Source: Microbacterium sp. MPKO10 (GTDB lineage Bacteria > Actinomycetota > Actinomycetes > Actinomycetales > Microbacteriaceae). Taken from it: a stretch of 64,000 nucleotides of DNA. The DNA is taken from the NCBI RefSeq assembly GCF_026107415.2, contig NZ_JAPCHX010000009.1, positions 1 to 64,000 of the forward strand. The letters are read 5' to 3'. Positions 59,247 to 64,000 of this stretch are shown one piece after another; position 1 is the stretch's first letter, and the number at the start of each line of letters is the position of its first letter. Both the position numbers and the translations under genes were made by a program. The notes beneath the pieces are model-generated. The model ran no database searches. It had not been told where the DNA came from and worked only from the letters and a program-made list of their open reading frames with translations.

Positions 59247-60307
59247 CTACGCAGCCGACCAGCCGCCGTCCGAGGGCAGCACGACGCCATTGAGGTTGAC
59301 GCCGTCGTCACTGAGGAGGAACGTGATGGATGCTGCCAGAGCGGGGCTTCGACAGCATCCGTCATGATCGCCATCCCCCGACGCATGCGCGCCTCACCGA
59401 GGGGTGATGCGAATCGGGCCTCGATGTTCGTGATCACGCCGCCCGGGGCGACAGCGTTGATGCGCAGCCCCAGCGGACCGTACATGTAGGCGCTGCTCTT
59501 CGTCAGACCGATGACCGCGTGCTTCGACGCCGTGTACGCGGCACCGGCTGCCGAGCCGCGCAGCCCGGCCTCAGACGCGATGTTGACGATTGAACCGGCC
59601 GCGCGGGGAAGCATGTGCGGCACGACGGCGCGCATCAGCTTCATGGTTCCGTCGACGTTCACGCGGAAGACGCGCTGCCAGACAGCATCCGTCACCTCGC
59701 CGACTGGCGTCATGTCGTCCATGATTCCGGCGATATTCGCGAGTCCGTCGATCGTGTCGCCCGCTGCATCGATGATTCGGGCGACACCATCGTCATCGGC
59801 GATGTCGGCACCGACGGCGACGATATCGGCATCCGGAATCTCGGTCACGAGTCCGTCCAGGCGATCGGCGGCGATGTCGACGGCGATGACCCGCCCGCCC
59901 TCACGCGCGATTCGCGAGGCCGTCGCTCTGCCGATTCCCGAGCCGGCGCCGGTGACGATGATGGTCTTGCCTGCGAAGCGGTTCGGGGTGATCTGCTCTG
60001 TCCATCGGGGGAGGGGAGCAGTGGGCTGGTCGGCGGCGGGTTCGGTATCGGATGCTGGTGCCGCAGTCTCGTCTGGGATCTCACCCGCTTCGACCCGACG
60101 CACGAGCTCGGTGATGAGCTCGGCGGGGAACGCGCCCTTGCTGAGCTCGACCAGCCGTTCAAGGGGCATGGTGTTCACCGGCCGCAGTGCGTCGGCTGAC
60201 TGACCGGACTCGGCGAGGGCGGCGCGGAGGACCGGACCACCTGCGGGGTGGGCGAGCCATTCAGCGATGGTGGACTCGGCGGAGAGGGGAGCGGAATTCT
60301 GAGTCAT
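59247..60307 (-). pseudogene. SDR-family dehydrogenase with N-terminal extension, frameshifted
   Basis: From ATG 60307 (AGGAA upstream) the frame encodes an extension of about 110 residues, then an SDR domain: TIIVTGAGSGIGRATA, NIAGIMDD, catalytic YTASKHAVI, INAVAPGGVITNI. Near 59340-59350 one base is missing: the end expected from the other frame (SITFLLSDDGVNLNGVVLPS, then DGGWSAA and TAG at 59247-59249) is intact but out of register. The present frame instead continues to 59147 as nonsense. Either a real inactivating indel or an assembly error. The N-terminal piece (STIAEWLAHPAGGPVLRAAL) resembles the small domain at the end of some GH3 beta-glucosidases. No other odd features. Confidence 0.78.
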
Positions 60308-60361
60308 GGGTTCCTGGCTTTCCAACGCATTGATGCGGAAGCGTACCGATGCTCCCGCGCA

Positions 60362-60383
60362 TACCGGACAATACTATCCGGTA
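60362..60383. promoter_or_regulatory. TetR-type palindrome upstream of the SDR
   Basis: TACCGGA-CAATACTA-TCCGGTA, a perfect 7-bp inverted repeat with 8-bp spacer, 55 bp upstream of the SDR start and 152 bp upstream of the SnoaL-like gene. The form is common for TetR operators in actinobacteria, but no TetR gene is adjacent. Confidence 0.55.
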
Positions 60384-60535
60384 AGAGGTTAGCCCGCGAG
60401 GGTGGATATCGACTGAGAGTCGCGTCGACCCTCACGGCATCATCAGGAGAATCTGTGCGGAGGGTGGACAGGGCGCGATCTGCGGAGTTGACTGGGAACG
60501 ACCGCGTCACCGTGACACTGACGAAGGAGTACATC

Positions 60536-60862
60536 ATGACAGCATCCGTACCCGAACCCGTGCGCTCATTCATCGACGTCGTGAATGCCCACGACGAGGC
60601 GGGGTTTCTCGATGCATTCACCGTTGACGGCTTCGTTGACGACTGGGGTCGAATTTTCACAGGCAGAGACGCGATCAAGGGGTGGAGCGACAAGGAGTTC
60701 ATCGGTGCGACTGGCGTTCTGACGCCGGAGGAGGTCACTGACGACGGGGATGCTGTGACCGTCGTGGGCGACTGGGCGAGCTCCTGGGCGAACGGGCGCA
60801 GCAGCTTCACTTTCCAGACTGCGGGCGACAAGATCGCATCGATGACAATACGCGAGGGCTGA
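60536..60862 (+). CDS. SnoaL-like / NTF2-fold protein
   Basis: 108 residues from ATG 60536 (GAAGGAG upstream); the longer frame has no site. The N-terminal helix and FIDVVNAHDEAGFLDAFTVDGFVDDWGRIFTGRDAIKGW are typical of the cone-shaped SnoaL/NTF2 fold. The family includes isomerases, hydrolases and proteins of unknown role. Divergent from the frameshifted SDR and sharing its palindrome region. Confidence 0.8.
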   Translation: MTASVPEPVRSFIDVVNAHDEAGFLDAFTVDGFVDDWGRIFTGRDAIKGWSDKEFIGATGVLTPEEVTDDGDAVTVVGDWASSWANGRSSFTFQTAGDKIASMTIREG

Positions 60863-60947
60863 TTACTGAGCGAAGTGCTCAGCCCGACATTGTGATGGAT
60901 GTCGCCGCTCATGAGCAGCAGCTTGCCTGCGTGCCGATGCCGGTCCC

Positions 60948-60979
60948 GATGGGCCGGAGGCAAGCTCCTCCGGCCCATC
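60948..60979. terminator. Bidirectional hairpin terminator
   Basis: A perfect 13-bp stem (60948-60960 and 60967-60979, arm GATGGGCCGGAGG) with a 6-nt loop between the converging SnoaL-like and lyase genes, 6 bp from the lyase stop. Confidence 0.8.
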
Positions 60980-60985
60980 CGACGG

Positions 60986-63900
60986 TCATGCCGCAGCGGT
61001 CAAGGTCAGGTCGCGGCTCGCGGCATGCTGGCAGGTCACGGCCACCGTCGTCGTGTCTCCTGAGACTGCTAACGAGACACCCTGATCGGCACACGTCCAC
61101 CGGCCCGCGAGTGTGAGCGTTACTGTCGACGGCACGCTCTCATTGCGACGCCAGGGGCGGGAGTAACTGGTCATCCGACCTGTGTAGGTTCCGTCGGCGT
61201 CGAACTGATCTGGGTCGTCGCCTTCATAGAGATGCAGATCCGGATCGGTCACCGACAGTTCGAGCGTCGCATCCTCCAGACGTTCCATGAGGAGGCACGG
61301 GGCATCTGTTCCGGATACGACGCCCTCGAGATCATCAACCGCCGCAAAACAGACGGATGCTCGAATGTTCGAGCCCCTATGCGTCACGACGTGCGCCGTG
61401 CCATCCTTCCGCGCGACCGTGTACGGGGGCTCGTTGCCCGACATCGCTGTGCGGAAGCTCGACGCGCCCTCGGTTCCCGACTGCACGAGGATGCCGTATT
61501 CGTAGTCGGCACCGGAAGGCGCGGCGCCATGCTGCAGAACCGCCGTCTCGAATGGAGCGGTCCCGGTCTCCGCGCCAGTCTGATCCGGCCCCGTCTGATC
61601 GACGGAGAGGGTCCGCAGCGTCTGCCCGGAAGGAATGTAGAACCCGTTTCCAAGCGGGTCGACGATCACCGTGGCATCCGTCATCTTTCGAGAGTCGTCG
61701 GCACCGCTCGCCGCATTCACACGCACCTGGTACAGCGTTGTTTCCGTCGAATTCGCTGAGTCGGAGTTCTCGATGTCGCTGCCGAGCACGATCACAAGGT
61801 CGTCGAAGCTAAAGCGTGAGAGCTTAGCGGTGTGGCTCGGGTCAAAGAACGGATGCTCGATGAGATGCATCCCGAAGACGCCGTGTGTGCCCTTCCACGA
61901 CCCCGCTCCGGCGAACCGCGAGCGCGTCAGAACCATCTGCTCGATGGTGCCTTCCAGGTTCGCCTTGAGCTTCGACCACGGGAGATGACGGGTCGTCGCG
62001 CCGGGCGGACGGTTCCAATCCCACCCGGGCTGCTCGTAGCCACCCGCCGCGTGGGTGATCTGTCCGTTCGCATCCGCGGTTGCCTGGATCTCAACGGTCC
62101 CGTAGGTGGAGTAGCGCCCGTAGAGGTTCGCCCCGTCGTAGATTTCCGTCGCCCACAGGTAGCGATTGTGGCCACGAATCGTCACGAGCCATTCGTCTCG
62201 CCTGTGCAGTCCGCAGGCGGCGTATCCGAGCTGCCAGTGACCGGCCGGTGCGGACTCCTCAGCGATCCCGGCCTTCGTGAGGGCTTCAGCGAACTTCTTC
62301 TGCGAATTGCTCGGTTGCGGTGGAAGCAGTCGAAGGAACGCCGCACCCACCTCGGAGTCGTACGTGTCCGACGTTCCCGGCTGCGGGACTGCCGCCATCC
62401 GTTGGAACGTCGGAACGTGCAGAGCAGTTTCTCCGGTGGGATGTCGAGCGGCCAGCGAGATCGGCCACTGCGTCGTGTTGGCATGGAGCCGCTGGGTCAA
62501 GAGCGCCTTCCTGAGAACACCGCGGGCAGACTTCGAGACAGCGAACGGCGTTGCATGCACGAGCGCGATCACCGGGCTCAGCCCGGCGAAAGCGTCTCGC
62601 GCATAGTCCGGATACGGACCCATGTGGTGGAACGTGGTGCCGTCGGGCTTGAAGCCGCCTTCGACTCCGGGGGAGTAGGTAATGGCATTGTCGAGCCAGG
62701 TCGTCGCCGCCTGCAGCACGCTCGCCTGATCTCTCGGATCCGACTCGGCGAGACCTCGAACGATGAGTCCCTGCATGAGAGTGTTCAGCACATCGACCAG
62801 ACCGCCGTAATGCGCGGGGTCGCTGAAGTCATGCGTGAGGCGACCGAGGCCGAAGAACCACGAGAGGTTGGCCTTCGCACGCTCCCACAGGCCGTGCTCC
62901 TCGAGCACAGGCTGAGCGAGCAGAAGCGAGTTGGCGAAGCCGCGGTACTGGTACCCGATGTGATGGATCGTCCCCTGGGCGCTGCCGGCTGCGAAACCCT
63001 GGTCTTCAAGGTGCGCGAAGAGTCGCAGATACAGCGTCGCGAAGCCGTCCGCGGTCGATGCACCCTGGTCGCGCGACGCCTTGACGGCCTGAGCGACAGT
63101 GAGCATCGTGTCGGTGACTTTGCGAAGTGTGACCACGCCCGCGAAGTCCGAGATATCGCCGCGCAGATCCTCCGGCCAGATCGCCGTCTGGTAGCCATTC
63201 ACGAACGAGCCCGTGCCTGCTGGCGCGGCATCCTTCGTGACGGCCGGAACCCCGAGACCGTCGACCGTGGAGGTCAGCGCGGCCAGGCCGTCTGCCGTCA
63301 CATCGGGTTTGCCAGCGAGCGACGCGACGAGGCGATCGCGCACGTCTGACACACCGTCGGTGCTGGATGCTGCAGGCAGGGGGTTCTCGCTCAACGCCTT
63401 TCGGAACTCCAGCAGTGCAAGCCAGTGTGCATTATCGGCATCCGCGATCTCGGGCTGTACGTTCGGCACCTGGTCGTCCGGAGTTGGATGGTCGGGGCGC
63501 ATCTCGACGTTCAGGATCACCTGGTCGATGTAGAGCGTGCCCTCTCGCTTCGGCGCGATGAAACGCACGCGATTCATGCCTTTGTGCGGGGTGCCCTCGG
63601 TGTCGTACCCGAAGCGGACCCAACATGTGCGCCACCCCGTGAAGTCGAGCCCGAAGTGGAACCAGCAGTCCTGGTTGGCTCCACGCCCGAACTCGATGCG
63701 CAGGGGCGAGTCTGACGGAGTCTCGTTGTAGATCCAGACGCAGAACGTGTCGACGGTGCCCATCCACGCCTGATCGTCGCCGGGACTGTAATCGCTGGCC
63801 CCGTACCGCAGCGGTTGTTTCACAGTGAGGATGCCGTCAGACGGATGATCCCAGCGAAGGCTGTGAGCGCCGACCTTCGCTCTCGCGTCGGAGATCTGCA

Positions 63901-64000
63901 ACGTCGAGCCCTTGTCTGCCGTGAACTGGCGCGGGACCCTGCTCTCCAAGAGAAAGATCGGCGGGTCGAGCTGCTCGGCCTTCCTCTCGATCTCTGTGAG
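60986..64000 (-). CDS. Polysaccharide lyase family 8, chondroitinase ABC-like (5' end off window)
   Basis: An open frame of just over 1,000 residues runs to the right edge; a TTG at 63949 is not the start because coding-like sequence (QLDPPIFLLESRVP) continues upstream. An N-terminal jelly-roll binding domain (lyase_N: WDHPSDGILTVKQPL, WFHFGLDFTGWRTCWVRFGYD) precedes an alpha/alpha toroid and beta-sandwiches. The catalytic His/Tyr motif is in HHMGPYPDYARDAF (about 62585-62632). The NRPPGATT loop (about 62000-62025) is the family's NRxPGTT. Enzymes of this type cleave glycosaminoglycans such as chondroitin or hyaluronan by beta-elimination. No anchor at the C-terminus. Signal peptide not visible because of the cut. 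Confidence 0.85.
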   Translation of the reverse strand, partial: LTEIERKAEQLDPPIFLLESRVPRQFTADKGSTLQISDARAKVGAHSLRWDHPSDGILTVKQPLRYGASDYSPGDDQAWMGTVDTFCVWIYNETPSDSPLRIEFGRGANQDCWFHFGLDFTGWRTCWVRFGYDTEGTPHKGMNRVRFIAPKREGTLYIDQVILNVEMRPDHPTPDDQVPNVQPEIADADNAHWLALLEFRKALSENPLPAASSTDGVSDVRDRLVASLAGKPDVTADGLAALTSTVDGLGVPAVTKDAAPAGTGSFVNGYQTAIWPEDLRGDISDFAGVVTLRKVTDTMLTVAQAVKASRDQGASTADGFATLYLRLFAHLEDQGFAAGSAQGTIHHIGYQYRGFANSLLLAQPVLEEHGLWERAKANLSWFFGLGRLTHDFSDPAHYGGLVDVLNTLMQGLIVRGLAESDPRDQASVLQAATTWLDNAITYSPGVEGGFKPDGTTFHHMGPYPDYARDAFAGLSPVIALVHATPFAVSKSARGVLRKALLTQRLHANTTQWPISLAARHPTGETALHVPTFQRMAAVPQPGTSDTYDSEVGAAFLRLLPPQPSNSQKKFAEALTKAGIAEESAPAGHWQLGYAACGLHRRDEWLVTIRGHNRYLWATEIYDGANLYGRYSTYGTVEIQATADANGQITHAAGGYEQPGWDWNRPPGATTRHLPWSKLKANLEGTIEQMVLTRSRFAGAGSWKGTHGVFGMHLIEHPFFDPSHTAKLSRFSFDDLVIVLGSDIENSDSANSTETTLYQVRVNAASGADDSRKMTDATVIVDPLGNGFYIPSGQTLRTLSVDQTGPDQTGAETGTAPFETAVLQHGAAPSGADYEYGILVQSGTEGASSFRTAMSGNEPPYTVARKDGTAHVVTHRGSNIRASVCFAAVDDLEGVVSGTDAPCLLMERLEDATLELSVTDPDLHLYEGDDPDQFDADGTYTGRMTSYSRPWRRNESVPSTVTLTLAGRWTCADQGVSLAVSGDTTTVAVTCQHAASRDLTLTAAA

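Noticed and set aside
61832-63349. 505-codon plus-strand frame
   Set aside because: Antisense to the PL8 lyase, with Arg-rich shadow composition.
1-64000. CRISPR arrays, tRNA, rRNA, insertion sequences or prophage genes
   Set aside because: No regularly spaced repeats, cloverleaf-like gene, transposase DDE motif or phage structural gene was recognised on either strand.

Overview
High-GC actinobacterial chromosome, most likely Microbacteriaceae. The support is strong GC codon bias, LAATG/LPRTG sortase-anchored proteins, Dpp-, Fe- and Tau-type ABC importers, many ATGA-overlapping operons, and the word GGATGCTG/CAGCATCC recurring dozens of times. No rRNA, tRNA, CRISPR array, transposase, integrase or phage gene was seen. 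Both ends cut a gene: an Imm-5-like protein at the left and a family 8 polysaccharide lyase at the right.

Left part (1-9840): a cell-wall-anchored GH43-type glycosidase with a divergent LacI regulator, then a carbohydrate block made of a transketolase divergent from a ROK-type regulator and a three-gene ascorbate-family PTS (IIA, IIB, IIC).

Centre (9852-38052): the most striking region, a nearly contiguous set of functions for using hydroxyproline-rich plant glycoproteins (extensin or arabinogalactan type). It contains a secreted, sortase-anchored HExxH metalloprotease and a GH127 beta-L-arabinofuranosidase, the family that removes hydroxyproline-linked arabinose. It also has a complete Dpp-type peptide importer, a prolyl aminopeptidase-like hydrolase, an M24 aminopeptidase, and the full trans-4-hydroxyproline to 2-oxoglutarate pathway (epimerase, three-subunit D-hydroxyproline dehydrogenase, DapA-like deaminase, semialdehyde dehydrogenase). 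AGCS and MHS amino-acid transporters, a second proline-racemase-family enzyme and an ornithine-cyclodeaminase-family reductase complete it. A GntR/FCD regulator lies inside the block. A 19-bp palindrome, GTGAYATRTWAYATRTCAC, recurs exactly or with few mismatches upstream of four of its transcription units. Between the two halves sits a scar: the N-terminal third of a second proline racemase fused to the C-terminus of a second surface protein, which suggests a tandem duplication collapsed by deletion.

Right-centre (38197-45925): small housekeeping and redox units (SDR/XRE pair, TetR/NmrA pair, a DUF2207-like secreted pair). A sodium:solute symporter/OsmC cassette follows, bracketed by a 39-bp direct repeat.

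Right (46092-59229): a divergon around a second GntR regulator. It encodes the lower gallate/4-oxalomesaconate pathway (GalD tautomerase, GalB-type PIG-L hydratase, RraA-family aldolase), a DUF6282-like hydrolase, a beta-hydroxyacid-dehydrogenase-like enzyme, two ABC importers (taurine/nitrate type and Fe3+ type) and an MFS carrier, but no ring-cleaving dioxygenase. A frameshifted SDR, a SnoaL-like protein and the PL8 lyase close the window.
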